Origin: Gautieria morchelliformis
Lineage: Eukaryota > Basidiomycota > Agaricomycetes > Gomphales > Gomphaceae
Direction of reading: 5' to 3'
Length of the DNA stretch: 64,000 nt
NCBI GenBank assembly: GCA_015179125.1
Contig: WHVA01000085.1
Coordinates: 124,001 to 188,000 of the forward strand
Shown here one piece after another: positions 1 through 11,161 of the stretch (the stretch's first letter is position 1; every line of letters begins with the position of its first letter). The notes beneath the pieces are model-generated. The model was not told where the DNA came from, made no database searches, and was given only the letters and a program-made list of their open reading frames with translations. A program made the translations under genes and the position numbers.

Positions 1-1918
1 CTGCTGTCTTATTACACCAGACAGCCGCCGCGTGCCGCACGTTACGTGCTTGCCGATGGAGGCTTTTGTCCTTGACCACGACATCTGCCGTCTCAAATAC
101 GCGGATTGGAAGGGCGTGACTGCGATTTTCCCGAATTGTTTTGAGAAGCCCGGGAATGAGCGATGTACGCAGGACCTGAAATTCGAGTGTCTTGGGGTTG
201 GCGATCTTGATGGCTTGAGTGCCATCGTCGACGCGGTTCAACCACTCGAAGTTCTCTTCATGCGAACACTATTGGATGGGAAGATCAGTCCATTCCAAAA
301 CCATCTGATTGAGGCGACATACCAAAATTAGTGGCAGAACCTCGATCCAGCCTGCCATAGCCCATTCAAGGCGGACTAGATCACTTAGTTTGCTAATGGC
401 AAGGGGCTGCGCGACGGTGTTCGTGGCAGGGAACGTTTTAGGCAAGTTGTTGAACCCATAAGCAATAGCAGCATCCTCCATGATATCGCATTCATGCAAG
501 ATATCTGGGCGGGTCGGTGGTACCTGTACCAAGAGCTCATCGTCGTTCTGAGGAGAAACTCTGGCTGCCAACGACATGCGTTGAAGCAGGGAACATATCT
601 CAGGAGATGAAAGAGAAAGCCCAGTGCATGCATTGATGTATGACTTGTGCGCGATGGTGTCTCTGGGAGAGATATATGGTGTAATGTGTGTCTTTCCGTC
701 TGGGTGTACAATTTTAACAGGCTCCACCCTGCAGAGTATACGATAAGCATAAACAGTAATACGTAGGTCGAACTTACGTGAACGGCTCTGCGCAATGCTC
801 GGCAAACATAAGAGCTACCATGTTGATGACGATGGAAAGCTTAGTTTCATCTGTGGCAGTAGTGTCAATGAACACATTCCGTGTATTCAGGGTAATTTTT
901 GAATGCTCTGAATTGATGATAGGTGGCATAGATAGTACTTGATCGCGAGAGTCATAAATTATAGGGTATACGGGGGACTCCTTGATGATATGGAGGTACC
1001 GCGAAAGATGTTTGTCTGACTGTGGTAACTGAGTTACAGTCGCGCCGCTTATAGCGAACACTCTACGCACCTCGTACAACGTCATGAGTTCTTCAGCGGT
1101 ATAAGACTTGTCTTTGTTCAAAGGTATGAACTTGATGCCGCTAGGCGGCTTCGCTTCGTAGCGGAAAGGTGGCCGTAATGTGTCTAGGTCATGGGTTCCG
1201 ATGGCGACAAGTGTGCGCCGACGAGCTAAGTTCTGATGCAATTTGTCTTGCAAATCTATGAAAGATGCATAGGATTGAGGAGTAAATTGTATATTGCGTA
1301 GAATTGCGCCGGCGAAGTAAGGACGGATCTGCGCAACCTGGACAGTTGCGAGTTATGAGGAATCCATGAACAAGAAGAGAGAAATAACCTCGGGTGACAC
1401 AGTGACAGTTAACAGCTGATTTTCTCCGCCGGATGGCAGGGCAAGCTTGTAATCTGGTGGTATATCTTTTTGGAGGAAGATACGTAGCGCGCGAGCGATG
1501 CCTTCTATGCATAAGAGATCATATCTGGACACACAAAATGAATATACATAAATATAGTAAACGACGAATAGCTGGCCTGTTTGCTGGTACCTCTAATTTC
1601 AGTTGCTGTAAAGAGTGAGCCAGGTGCTGACTAGATTAGATGATCAGTCGACGCACCGGACGTTCTATAGGAAGACCACGCTTTATGGCCTCATTCACTT
1701 GGTCTGTTGTCTAACATAAAATCAACGTTAGTTCCATTAGGTTGCGAGACCACATACATCCTCGTCAAGCTCAATGCCAAATTCAAAGCAGAGCTGATCG
1801 AATTCCTCGGTGGCTGAGGCACCTCAGAATTTGAAGACGATGATATGAACTAACACTTACAGTATTGGCGACCGAGGGAATGATAGAGCTCAGCCTTGTC
1901 AACAGCGATTGTAGGCAT
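1..1918 (-). CDS. FRS1: Phenylalanine-tRNA ligase beta subunit, cytosolic (3' end beyond window)
   Basis: Beta chain of the cytosolic alpha2-beta2 phenylalanyl-tRNA synthetase, which charges tRNA-Phe. The first exon reads [19 protein letters not shown] from the ATG at 1918-1916; after a short intron comes [19 protein letters not shown], nearly invariant in eukaryotic PheRS-beta. Further exons give [20 protein letters not shown], a long B3/B4-like stretch (roughly 1253-774), the B5-like stretch (roughly 770-385, [18 protein letters not shown]) and, near the window edge, [20 protein letters not shown] followed by [20 protein letters not shown]. The stop codon lies outside the window, so the gene is truncated only by the window edge. 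At least five introns are needed to keep the frame. It is divergent to the Avo2-like gene with 112 bp between start codons. Family call is very secure; internal exon borders are by eye. Confidence 0.93.
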
Positions 1919-2030
1919 TCTGAGCAAGTTGGAGTCACGTCTGCGCCGAATCGTTGGTCCTTTACGCGAATGAGCGGTTCTTCAGCGCCAACGTCAGAAT
2001 ATTGTGTCTTAAGACGTTTCGGTTGCCACC
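1919..2030. promoter_or_regulatory. Shared divergent promoter, PheRS-beta / Avo2-like gene
   Basis: Only 112 bp separate the two start codons, so this segment must carry both 5' UTRs and promoters unless they overlap the neighbouring exons. The plus-strand start sits in an ideal Kozak setting (gccaccATGG). No TATA box is evident. Confidence 0.5.
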
Positions 2031-3915
2031 ATGGCAGAGCGAGATGCATCAGCTCGTTTGCGGAGAGCTGTCAAAGGTATCTAGTCTCTAATAATCCTTC
2101 CGTTCAACTCATGGAACGTAATGCCAGAGAACAACATCTTTCTCGTAAAACGCCTCGTCGCGCGCACATCAGATATAAGAAACACAGATCCTGGAGCTGC
2201 TCGGTATACATCTCTAGCTTGGGCCGCCGTTCTCGGACATGAAGAAACGTTTGACTTCCTGCTCGCCAAGGGTCACGATGATGAGGAGCTCAGTAAGGTC
2301 TGCCTTCGTCTGTCTAGTGCTTTACACTTGTCACAGAGCCTCGTGCACGTTTACAGGACGCTGAAAATAACACGATCTTGATATTACTTGCCGGCCTTCG
2401 CTCAGGAGCTAACAGCCCGTATCGTTCATCCCGCAGCCCGGACGGTCTCCAGGACGCGGCACTGCGTATGGCGCGGGCCTACCACGAGCGGTTCCCTTTC
2501 ACCATCGACTGGTCCAACGTCCAAGGCAAGACTGCATTGCATATGGCAGCAGTCAAGGGCAACGATGAATTTGCGACAGTGAGCATGCCACGGTACTCTG
2601 TTGATTTGAGTACTGATGCATTTGTAGATGCTGTGTGATCTCCAGGCTGACAAAGATCTCCCAGATTTATTAGGAAACACACCATTGCATTAGTGAGCGT
2701 GTCTTTGCGTTAACTCGGTTTGATGCTGACTTGTGAAGCGCGAGCTCCTGGGGACACCTGGCTGTGAGTTGTTTATTTGTAGGACAAGTGCCGCTCCTAA
2801 TCGCCGTCACGCACCAGGTTGTGACGCTTCTGATCGAGCGGGGATGCCAATTTGTGGCACGAAATAATGAAGGCTATACTGCCACTGACTATGCGTACTC
2901 GTAGGTTTGAATATCGTTGAACTTCTTGTATGAGTCTCAAATGTCCCGAAGGCATCACACCAAAGAAACACTTGAAGATTCTGCCCGTGCCGTTTATGAT
3001 GCCCGAAAGAATGCCCGGAGGCCACCATACGTGCAAATGCGAGGCATGAGTCTCGATGAAGAACGTCCGTTACCTCCCAAGAAGGAATGGAAGCGTCCTC
3101 CACGACTGAGAAGTGGCTCAGGGACAACCACTACCTCAGATAGCGCAGATGAGCTGATGGCACAGGCGGCCCCAAGTCAGTCTTCCGTGTCGTCTGCAGC
3201 ATCTTCACAACCCTCTGGTCCGTCATCCAGTGCCTCCATGTCCCACATAGCTCCACCTCCGCGAAGCCAATCCCACGGCACTGCCATGAATGGACAAACG
3301 GAGACTTCAAGGCCGCCGTTACCCCCTTCTCAGCCATCTTCCAACGCTCCTCTTGGTATTACACCGACGACACATTCCGCTCTATCTCCAATAGCCAGCC
3401 GCGTACTTGCAAGTGATGCGGGTGCCATGGCTGAGTACATGAAACGCAACAGGAGCGGTTCTCATGGGGAGTCGTCGCGACACGTTATAGTTCAGGCGTC
3501 GTCTCCACACTCGGCCAATACCACGCCTCCAATCATGGAGGAACCTATTGCACAGAAGTATTCACTTCGTCGGCTTAGGCCGTCTTTGTCTGCTGCAGCG
3601 CTCCGGCAGACCCCGTCTCCTGTTTCTGTCGTCCCTGCAACGTCCGGTACAGGGCCTTCACGCTTTCGTGCTGGAACAAATCCATCGCCCAATCTGCGCC
3701 CTCAGTTCTTCCCGGCCGCGCCCTCATCCGTCGGACCCGATGAAACCCCGGAGCGTGTCCCCGCACCCCGTCGCACGGCCACCAACGGAACAATGCCCTC
3801 TCGCCACGAACCGCGCAACGTATCTCCCGCCCGCCGATCACCAACTACCACTCCTCCAGCTTTGCCTCCTAAGGACGATTATCAGTTGCACCGGCGCGGA
3901 CCATCTGTATCATGA
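2031..3915 (+). CDS. AVO2: Ankyrin-repeat protein, TORC2 subunit Avo2-like
   Basis: Likely accessory subunit of target-of-rapamycin complex 2 at the plasma membrane. The start ATG at 2031 has a strong Kozak context; exon 1 ends at 2076 and an intron runs 2077-2127. The N-terminus (RLRRAVKENNIFLVKRLVAR) and the stretch ending GHDDEELSK follow the order of yeast Avo2, where the same place reads as a repeat ending in GHDKHELIK. Four to five ankyrin repeats follow, including GKTALHMAAVKGNDEFAT, GNTPLHYASSWGHLAVVTLL and EGYTATDYAYS. The C-terminal half (about 2980-3912) is a Ser/Pro-rich low-complexity tail with PPLPPSQPSS and PALPPKDD, as in Avo2, which is also tailed by a disordered segment. Ankyrin identity is certain; the Avo2 assignment rests on N-terminal similarity and layout. 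Confidence 0.75.
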
Positions 3916-4153
3916 TCTGGATCATAATAGCTTGAGTAGCTTCGAACTTTTTTTTAGGGAATGAAGGTTCCAACTGTATATTTATTCTTTTACATGTATT
4001 CTGTCACCATCATCCGAGTCTATACTGTGTTTTAGTTATCTATCCCATTTTTGAATGTGAACGCTGGAGGTTGAAGCTGCGCGCGGCATCGTATATACTT
4101 GATGCGGCCGCATTCTTCGGTCGGACCCTTACTTTAGCTCGAGGGTTACGCAA

Positions 4154-6732
4154 ATGGCCTCGTCAATGGCCTCGAGTGCAGTCGATCCTGACCCTACGAC
4201 ACAGATCGCATGGCCATCTGGACGCAAAGCCGCTGGTGCCTCAAGTGCATCTCCTACCTCTGACTTGCACGGTTCTTATGCCTCCGAGTCCCATTTGGAG
4301 GTCAATCCCCGCGTAGAACCCGTGAAGAATACTAGAAGAATTCCACATCCACCCCAGGATGATGCCAAGCTTCAGGGCTTAAAGCCCTTGACAAAGTGGA
4401 ATCTCTTTACGCTTAGTCTCGGGATGGCTGGCGCACAGGTCGCATGGACCGTGGAGCTAGGGTATGTTACTTGCCGCCCTGTTGGAATATGCTTGCAAAC
4501 GAATTACTTTAGCTATGGCACACCGTTCCTCCTGGACCTGGGTCTTTCCGAGCAACTGACAAGTTTGGTCTGGCTGGCTGGGCCCATCAGCGGGCTCATA
4601 GCTCAACCCGTCATAGGTATGTAGGTATCAGTTGTGCGACACGCCTAATCCAATCCGAATCCTCAGGGGCTATCTCGGATTCTTCATCGTCGCGTTATCG
4701 TCGAAGATTTTGGATCGGGTGGAGTACCGTCGTTCTTGTCTTTGCATGTCTCGCTCTAGCCTATGCTCAAGATGCTGCTTCGGTATTAGTGGACATATTT
4801 GGAGGAGGCGTAGGCGACTGGGATCCCAAGAGACTTAGTGAAGTAGGTTGTATGACGCTGATGATGAAGACCCTGGTCATCCGCTGATATTCTTCTGTCA
4901 GGCTAAGCAACTCGCAATTGGAATTGCCATTACGGCCTTTTACCTATTGGACTTTGCTTTGAATGCGCTGCAGGCGAGCTTACGAAACCTGCTGCTGGAC
5001 GTGACACCACCTGAACAGCTTAGTGCGGGTAATGCATGGCATGGTCGGATGACACACGCAGGAAACATAATTGGGTTTGGTTTTGGTAAATGCACATGCC
5101 CCTGACGTGTGAAGCGAGCATGCTTAGATCAACTATTCTAGGATTTATGAATCTGGCGGGGTGGCCTGTTTTGCGCATGCTTGGCGGCAGCCAGTTTCGC
5201 AAGTTTTGCGTAGTTGGCATTGTGATTCTTGTCGTGACCGTTTGGGTCACATGTTGGACACAGGACGAGCCGCTACGCAAGTTTGAATCCAAGGAAGAAA
5301 GGTCGCGCGCATCACACCTCCGAGACCTTGTGTACTGAGCATGGGTTGCAGCGGGATTCGTGAAGTGTTAAAGAATATCCGCACTGCAATACTGAAACTG
5401 CCGAAATCAATCCAAAAGGTATGCTTCGTTCAGATATTCGCATTCATGGCATGGTACGTGAACGTAGCTCATAACACTAAGTTTCCATAATGATACCAAG
5501 TCTATGTCTAGGTTTCCGTTTTTATTCTATGCGTATGTCTGCACGTTTTCAGGCGCTTTTCGACCCTTCAGGCTAAGGGACATCTCTAGAACAACTTACA
5601 TAGGGCAAGTCATGGCATATCAGGATAAAACAGATCCTGACGTGGACGTGGCCACACGCGCAGGCAACTTTGCGTTACTTATGTATTCACTGGTTGCTGT
5701 AGTGGCCGGCTCACTCTTACCGGAGCTGACTAAACGTGATGAACGTCTACTCGAGCCTGATGAGGGCGAAGACGAGGAAAGGGAACTCGCCCGAATACAA
5801 CGCACTGTAACGAGATGGAAAGCCGAAGCACGGTCAAAAGGCAAATCGTTCAGACTACCGCGATTGCCCTTCTGCCTTCGAGATATCTGGAGTTTTGGCC
5901 TGGCGCTATATGGGGTGATCTCTTTTTGCACCTTTTTCATCGAGACTGTAACACAGGTGAGTTGTTTTGTCGTCCCACGCAGAGTGTATTCTTGATGACC
6001 GATCCCAGGCTACTGTTGCTGTAGCGTTGATCGGAATTTGCTGGGCTGTAGCAGTATGGGCTCCTTTCGCGATGATCATGGAGGTAATATGAGTGTCATG
6101 GTTTTATAACTTGTCCGGTGCTAAAACATTACAGTTCTTGAAAGAAATCGAAGACAGCGCAAACGATGATCCTTCGAACCAGAGAGATAATACAAGAAAT
6201 CGTAGCACCAGCCCGCCAGATACGGACGATGTCACGGAGCGCACAGCTCTTTTGGAACGTCAACATACACCCGAAGGCGACATGACACGCTTACACGTGA
6301 AGCCAGCACAATCGGTTGCCGGAGGTACTGTCCTAGGGATACATAATTTAGCCATCGTGTTCCCACAATTCATCGTTCGTCCCATTCATCGGTACCAACC
6401 GCCGCTTTTAACATAATTCCCTAGGTCTCATTGGTAGCCAGTTTGATTTTCCGTATCGTTGATCAGTCACCTGCAGTCGTTGGAGAGCCAGAGACCATTT
6501 ATCTTGGGAAGAATGGCGTTGCTTGGGTATTACGATTTGGTGGCTTGAGCGCATTCGTATGTGGTGTTTTAGATTTTTCATCTGTCAATTCCGCTGATTA
6601 TTTGAATAGCTTGGCGCAATTTTCGCTCGATTGACACCAACGACGAAGCAGGAGCGGAGAATGCGTCGACAACTTGGACTGATGCGGGAGGCTTTACAGA
6701 CGCTTCAAGAGTCTAGCGTACATCACGATTAG
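4154..6732 (+). CDS. MFS sucrose / alpha-glucoside transporter (GPH family, Sut1-like)
   Basis: Proton-coupled plasma-membrane sugar importer of the glycoside-pentoside-hexuronide/SUT branch of the MFS. The first exon has a hydrophilic N-tail, then KPLTKWNLFTLSLGMAGAQV and TVELGYGTPFLLDLGLSEQL, the SUT TM1 signature, then VWLAGPISGLIAQPVIGAIS and the loop SSSSRYRRRFWIGW between TM2 and TM3, matching the family R-x-G-R-R element. Later exons give NALQASLRNLLLDVTPPEQL, GNIIGFGFGFMNLAGWPVLR, a long charged central loop (5740-5860) and the C-terminal helices (6420-6640). The tail ends GLMREALQTLQESSVHHD with stop TAG at 6730-6732. About nine short introns. It resembles fungal Sut1/Srt1-type carriers; the actual substrate cannot be read from sequence. 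Confidence 0.85.
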
Positions 6733-6848
6733 TAGTGTGAATGGTAGTGTGCCTACGTCTTGTTATCACTGACTCTGTAATCAATATAAAAATCATCTTG
6801 GAATACATGGTATGGCAAGAAGCAAGCAGAGATAAGCTGTCCATAAAC

Positions 6849-8414
6849 TCAAAGCAATCCGGCCGCCCTGAGATCATTCTGCAGCCTTGTCTCCGTCGCA
6901 CGAGCGTACGCGAATTGGCCTGCACGGTCAATGCTCTCTGGGTCGTCAAATCTCGGTAACATTTGTGCTTGCTCCCCAGTAGACTCGAGCATCATTTCTT
7001 CGTCATACGGCACTCCCTCAGGTGTGGCTGGATTTCCACGGAGGCTACGCCACATTACACCTGGGAAGCCAAAGCGCGCCAACGCATATAATGGGTTATG
7101 AGCACGTGAGGGACCATCATCTGGGAGCGTTTCAGTGGGGGTACTGGCAATGATGCTTCTTTCCCAGCGCTTGACTCGCCAAAAAGAGAGGGTGGATGTG
7201 AGCAATATGAACCAACCACTATGATGGTAAGCTTTCAACGACGGGAGATCCAAGGGAATGGGGAGACATACATAGTCATGAGAAGGAATGAGATCCACTC
7301 CGAGGTGCCCTCGCTAAGGGCGGGTTTGCCAACAACAGGAAATGAGGGGGTCGGGGATAATGTGTCATTAGACGCAAATGTGTGCTTGCTGTAGTAATCT
7401 TCCGCCTCTGCAGCTGTCCCAAATGTTGGTCTCGGACTGCTGGGCGTTGTGGAGGGAAGCCACGAGGCATTATCACCATCGTTAACACCACCGCCATAGG
7501 AGCTGGAACGTGTGCGGAGATAAAATCCATAGTGAATGAGGGTGATACCAAGACCAGCGCGGGAGCCAAGCTTAGCGGCGTGGGTAGAATGCAGGAGAAA
7601 TGTGAGGAGGAATCCAACGAATTGGAAGGACATTGACACGAGGAGGTTCCATAAAAATGAAAAGAATGAGCCAGTTGGTAGGCCATCAACCATCATTTCC
7701 CCAGCGATTCCGAGACCGGCTGGGGCGTGAATGGTAGTTTCCCAGTACGGGGGGACGGCATCTGCTTGTGCAGAAGCATACTACACAGAATGTTGAAAGA
7801 CAGTGGAATCATCAGGGGGGATGGAACGCACTGATGGTGGGGATTCCTTCTGGACCTCTTCCGGAACAACATGAACTCCGCTTTCACCATCCTGAACAAT
7901 ACGACCTCGTCCGGGTTTGGCGTTTATGTTTGCGAACACACCATCATTCTCAATACCGCCACCAACAGGTCGGCTGGAAGTCGACGAACCTCCCGCGACT
8001 AAGGAGGGTAAGATTGCCACTGCTGCTCTTCGAAACCACCCGGATCGCTGCTCAGTTCGTGGAATACTGGGAAGCTGGGGAACATAGCCGTTTGAGTTGC
8101 CTATGCCATTGTTTGGGAGTGCAAAGCTAGATGGTCGGGGAGGGGAGCCTGCGGAAAGGGTCAGGAGATCTTCCCAACCACATGGTAGTCTTACCTGGAG
8201 GAGGATAATCATAATCAAGATCTTCGAAGTTGTATGATGTTGAACCAGCTGTTGTAGCGGGTGGTGGCGAGCGACTGCGGGAAAGACTCAGAGGATGAGA
8301 CTCGGTCGGGATGTCGTGATCCTCGACGTCCGAATCCTCGGCTTCAAAGCTCGCCTCTAGTTCCCTGTCTTGGTTCCTGGTGTGGTTTGGAAGGGGGGCA
8401 TAACGAAAAGGCAT
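6849..8414 (-). CDS. BSD2: Bsd2 / Ndfip-like membrane adaptor (DUF2370)
   Basis: Three-helix Golgi/endosome adaptor that recruits the Rsp5/NEDD4 ubiquitin ligase to metal transporters and misfolded membrane proteins. ATG at 8414 (MPFRYAPLPNHTRNQDRE). A serine/acidic N-terminus leads to YNFEDLDYDYPPPG and, after an intron 7781-7831, to ASAQADAVPPYWETTIHAP, the typical Bsd2 block. The transmembrane core is GLPTGSFFSFLWNLLVSMSF, LTFLLHSTHAAKLGSRAGLG and, after an intron whose removal gives LLMTIGWFILLTSTL, the third helix. The PPPG/PPY-type motifs are the expected WW-domain ligands. C-terminus ends QNDLRAAGLL. It converges on the sugar transporter (117 bp apart) and diverges from the RING gene with 90 bp between start codons. 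Confidence 0.88.
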
Positions 8415-8504
8415 CAAAGTACAATACTAATCAGCACGGCGAAGGAGCGACTGAGTTGGTGTTTGTAGTTGTTTGTCCCCTCTCTAGTCCAAGTACTCGT
8501 AAGT
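8415..8504. promoter_or_regulatory. Shared divergent promoter BSD2 / RING gene
   Basis: Ninety bp between start codons of a ubiquitin-ligase adaptor (BSD2) and a RING protein, two ubiquitin-related genes in opposite orientation. Contains a run of alternating pyrimidines (CCCCTCTCTAG) near 8477. No TATA box. Confidence 0.4.
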
Positions 8505-10065
8505 ATGGATTCTGACGATGATCTCCCGCCACTCTTGCCTCTGACTAGTGAGGAGCGACCCCCGGCTGAGGAAGTGAGCTCAGATGAGGATTCCATGCCA
8601 GGACTCATTCCTGTGATGGAGAGGCGGTCTATTTTGCGCTCTGCGCCTTTATACAGCGACGACGATATGCCTACTCTTATGAGTGTATCCGACTTTTCTG
8701 ATGATGCAGACGTCTCTTCATTTCATTTCAGCTCTGAGGATGAGGCAAGCGATTGGGAGGACGAGGAATTTGGGGAGGAGTTTGACGACGAGCTGCTTCC
8801 GAGTCATGAGTACTCACCCGAGAGCCCCGAGGCAGAACAAGAAGACGAAGATGTAGCAACCTCGTATCTTAATCCAGCTGCGCGAATCCCTCATTATGGA
8901 CTTTTCGACAACAACAATGTGTGGTTCCCTCCACATCGTCGCTCGCGAAGTAGGGGTATAGGCGTCATACCTGAAAGCCTGTTGGACGCAATTGCCTTGC
9001 GCATTGATTCTATAATTCCAGATGACTCACTCGCCCCGTCAGACTCTAATTTGGAACGTGCCAAAGTACTCACCCATGGCCTTGAACGTGTATCTGGGGG
9101 TCTTTTGGAGAGGATGTTGAAGGTTGGAGGCGCACCTGGAGCTTATGAGGACCTTAGTAGCGAAGATAAGAGTGTTTCGGGCTGTGCCATCTGCTGGGAA
9201 ACATTATTGCAGAACTTGTCGGAAGCTCAGCCGGACGACGTACTTCCCTTCGCGCCCCAGAACGACGACAACGATATTGTGTGCCTACCCTGCGCACACG
9301 TGTTTCATTCCCCTTGCTTAATTCGATGGTTCTCCTTGAAAACATCTTGTCCTACGTGCGTGAGCAAGCAGCACATTGGTGTCAAGAGCGTTAATTATTT
9401 TGCTACACAGGTGTCGTTTTAACATCGACCCCAATTGCCTGACCTCGAGAGCTCGAAATCCGGACAACCAGGCGCTGTCCAACCGCTCAATGACGGCTAG
9501 CGACATGGGCGACATTGCTGCCAGTCTCCGTGATAATGTGCTTGATTATCCAGAGTCGGAGGCGGATGATTATGATTATGACAATCCCGTATTTCAAGTA
9601 TCACCGTGGGCCACAGCACACCCTTTTGGCTTCGAAATTGATATATCAAACGATACCACCGAACGGTCTTACCGCCGATCTTGGACTCGGCCTAACGCAC
9701 CTGGCAAGTCGCTACGCGAAAACATTGAAGAGAAGGAACGGGAGATGGGATTGCGTTGCTTATACGCGAGTTGTATATTTGCCCCTACCGACGAGGTTCC
9801 CCACGTCGTAGCGTCCTCCATCTTGCCACGAATAACAATCACGGCGGCAACGGAGACTGTATGCAAACATGACGTACATGCTGCGTGCCTTGTGAAGTCG
9901 GTACGCGCAGCTGGGTGGAATCCCGTAACGCCCAGCTTGGCTGACGTGCACGAGAGTGAGCCTTCTACTCTGCAAGTGGGTTGTCCATCCTGCTTTGCAC
10001 TAGGTAGGGTGAGCAGAAGGGACTGGGAGGAAGGCGTCATCGCTCTGGCCCAGGACAGTCCGTGA
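8505..10065 (+). CDS. RING-H2 ubiquitin ligase-type protein with a second C-terminal zinc module
   Basis: Two exons, 8505-9355 and 9411-10065, total 1,506 nt and encode 501 residues; the intron 9356-9410 splits the last part of the RING so that PTC joins RFNIDPN. The N-terminus is very acidic (MDSDDDLPPL, then SSDEDSMPGL, EDEEFGEEFDDE). The RING-H2 starts at about residue 226: C-A-I-C, a 25-residue insertion, then CLPCAHVFHSPCLIRWFSLK and C-P-T-C. Near the C-terminus another cluster, LRCLYASCIF then VCKHDVHAACLVK and GCPSCFALG, has Cys/His spacing reminiscent of a degenerate RING. A shorter annotation that stops at the in-frame stop at 9421 would truncate the RING after CPTC. Substrate unknown. 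An upstream start at 8469 is non-ATG, so 8505 is preferred. Confidence 0.8.
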
Positions 10066-10559
10066 CATCTCCTTTATCTATTGGCGTGAGTTTCCCTCCC
10101 TTGGTCCGATACGTGAGGCTGTGTATCAAATTTCTGCAGGTCTTCATTTTTTTTTTCATTCATGAATCTTTCTGTGATATGGTAGCACTTGACCAGGTCG
10201 ACCTGTTCCAAGCTTAAAAGAAGGGTGAAAGCAAAAAACAAAATAAAACATGTTTATCCGGTTATGTCTTTTGGGCGTTGCCCTATGTAAGACGATGCAT
10301 ACAAGTGTTCCGTCGACATTTATAATCTAGCTACCTCTGCATGAGCTCGTTGGGCTAGGCCCCGAGCTGGTCCGTGCCTGTGTCTGAGACGAGGGTATTT
10401 CGGTTATCTGATACGTTCAGGGTGAAAGCATATATGCGTCAACGTTGTACTTCAAGAGGCAAACACATGGGCACTAAATATTCTGACCAGGATCACGGCG
10501 TAAGCGCAGGCACTGCAGGCACAAGCCATTTGACGCCTGGACTTACCAAATGGCCGCCG
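10066..10559. other. Convergent intergenic stretch without a gene
   Basis: The 494 bp between the RING gene and the short minus-strand unknown hold T-rich and A-rich runs (10147-10160, 10232-10250) of the kind found around 3' UTRs. Plus-strand frames at 10374-10807 have no recognisable content and overlap the opposing gene. I see no RNA gene. Confidence 0.5.
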
Positions 10560-11036
10560 TTATTGAGGGTGCCGCCTGTGCTGTGGACTTTGGGAGAGAA
10601 GCAACTCGATGCGCTTGCAGCTTTCTATGCGGGCGTCCAGCAAGGCTGCGAACGAATCTAAAACTCTTGTGCCACATGCATTGTGCATTAGGAGACGTTT
10701 CGAGAGCTTGGCGTGTGATAGGTTGCTTAATCGCAAGCTATGCTGACTTCTCCTCCGCTGCCAGAGAGGAACAGGGCTGCCCGTTCCAGGCGCGGAAGTG
10801 TGATTGAGGGGTGAGCCGTGGAGGTGCTGGTGTCGGGCGAGGGCAATCACGTCAAGCGTTTGCTTGACCCACATACGCTCGCGCTGGTACTGAGCGACGA
10901 GAGCGTCGAGCATCTGGGAAGTATGGTGGTGGAAGACGGAGCCGGGGGGGGAGAACGGCGGGGTGGGCAGTGCCGCTGGCAGCGAGCTAGCTGGGACTGG
11001 CAGGGACGTGATAGTGGTCATGTTGGTAGTGGACAT
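10560..11036 (-). CDS. Short unknown protein, Ser/Pro-rich N-terminus, helical C-terminus
   Basis: Not recognised. The ATG at 11036 gives MSTTNMTTITSLPVPASSLP followed by a PTPPFSPPGS linker and then a helix-forming stretch (SQMLDALVAQYQRERMWVKQ, then HAKLSKRLLMHNACG and DARIESCKRIELLLSQSPQ). 158 residues to the stop at 10560. A perfect donor (gtaagt) at 10549-10544, just past the stop on this strand, suggests the last exon may be spliced differently and the C-terminus longer. The frame is open upstream to 11288, but that part overlaps the first EMC10 exon and reads as non-coding. The start is divergent to EMC10 with 125 bp between start codons. Codon use and the amphipathic pattern support a real gene, but expression evidence is needed. 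Confidence 0.5.
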   Translation of the reverse strand: MSTTNMTTITSLPVPASSLPAALPTPPFSPPGSVFHHHTSQMLDALVAQYQRERMWVKQTLDVIALARHQHLHGSPLNHTSAPGTGSPVPLWQRRRSQHSLRLSNLSHAKLSKRLLMHNACGTRVLDSFAALLDARIESCKRIELLLSQSPQHRRHPQ

Positions 11037-11161
11037 GGCTGCGCACGATAATGTGTATGGCGAGATTCGGTTTGCCTTTATAAACGAGGCAGGTCCAGAG
11101 CGGAGTCCAGACCGCCGGCATCTCTGGCCTTCAATCTCCGCAAGCTCCGCCACAGGCTTTG

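Noticed and set aside
269-805. Open frames overlapping on the same strand at the left edge (for example the alternative 385-795 minus frame) that could be read as separate small genes
   Set aside because: The 269-805 frame carries PheRS-beta sequence, and the alternative frames read as low-information shadows of it.
10374-10807. Plus-strand frames overlapping the short minus-strand unknown
   Set aside because: They run antisense to a frame with better composition and contain no motif.
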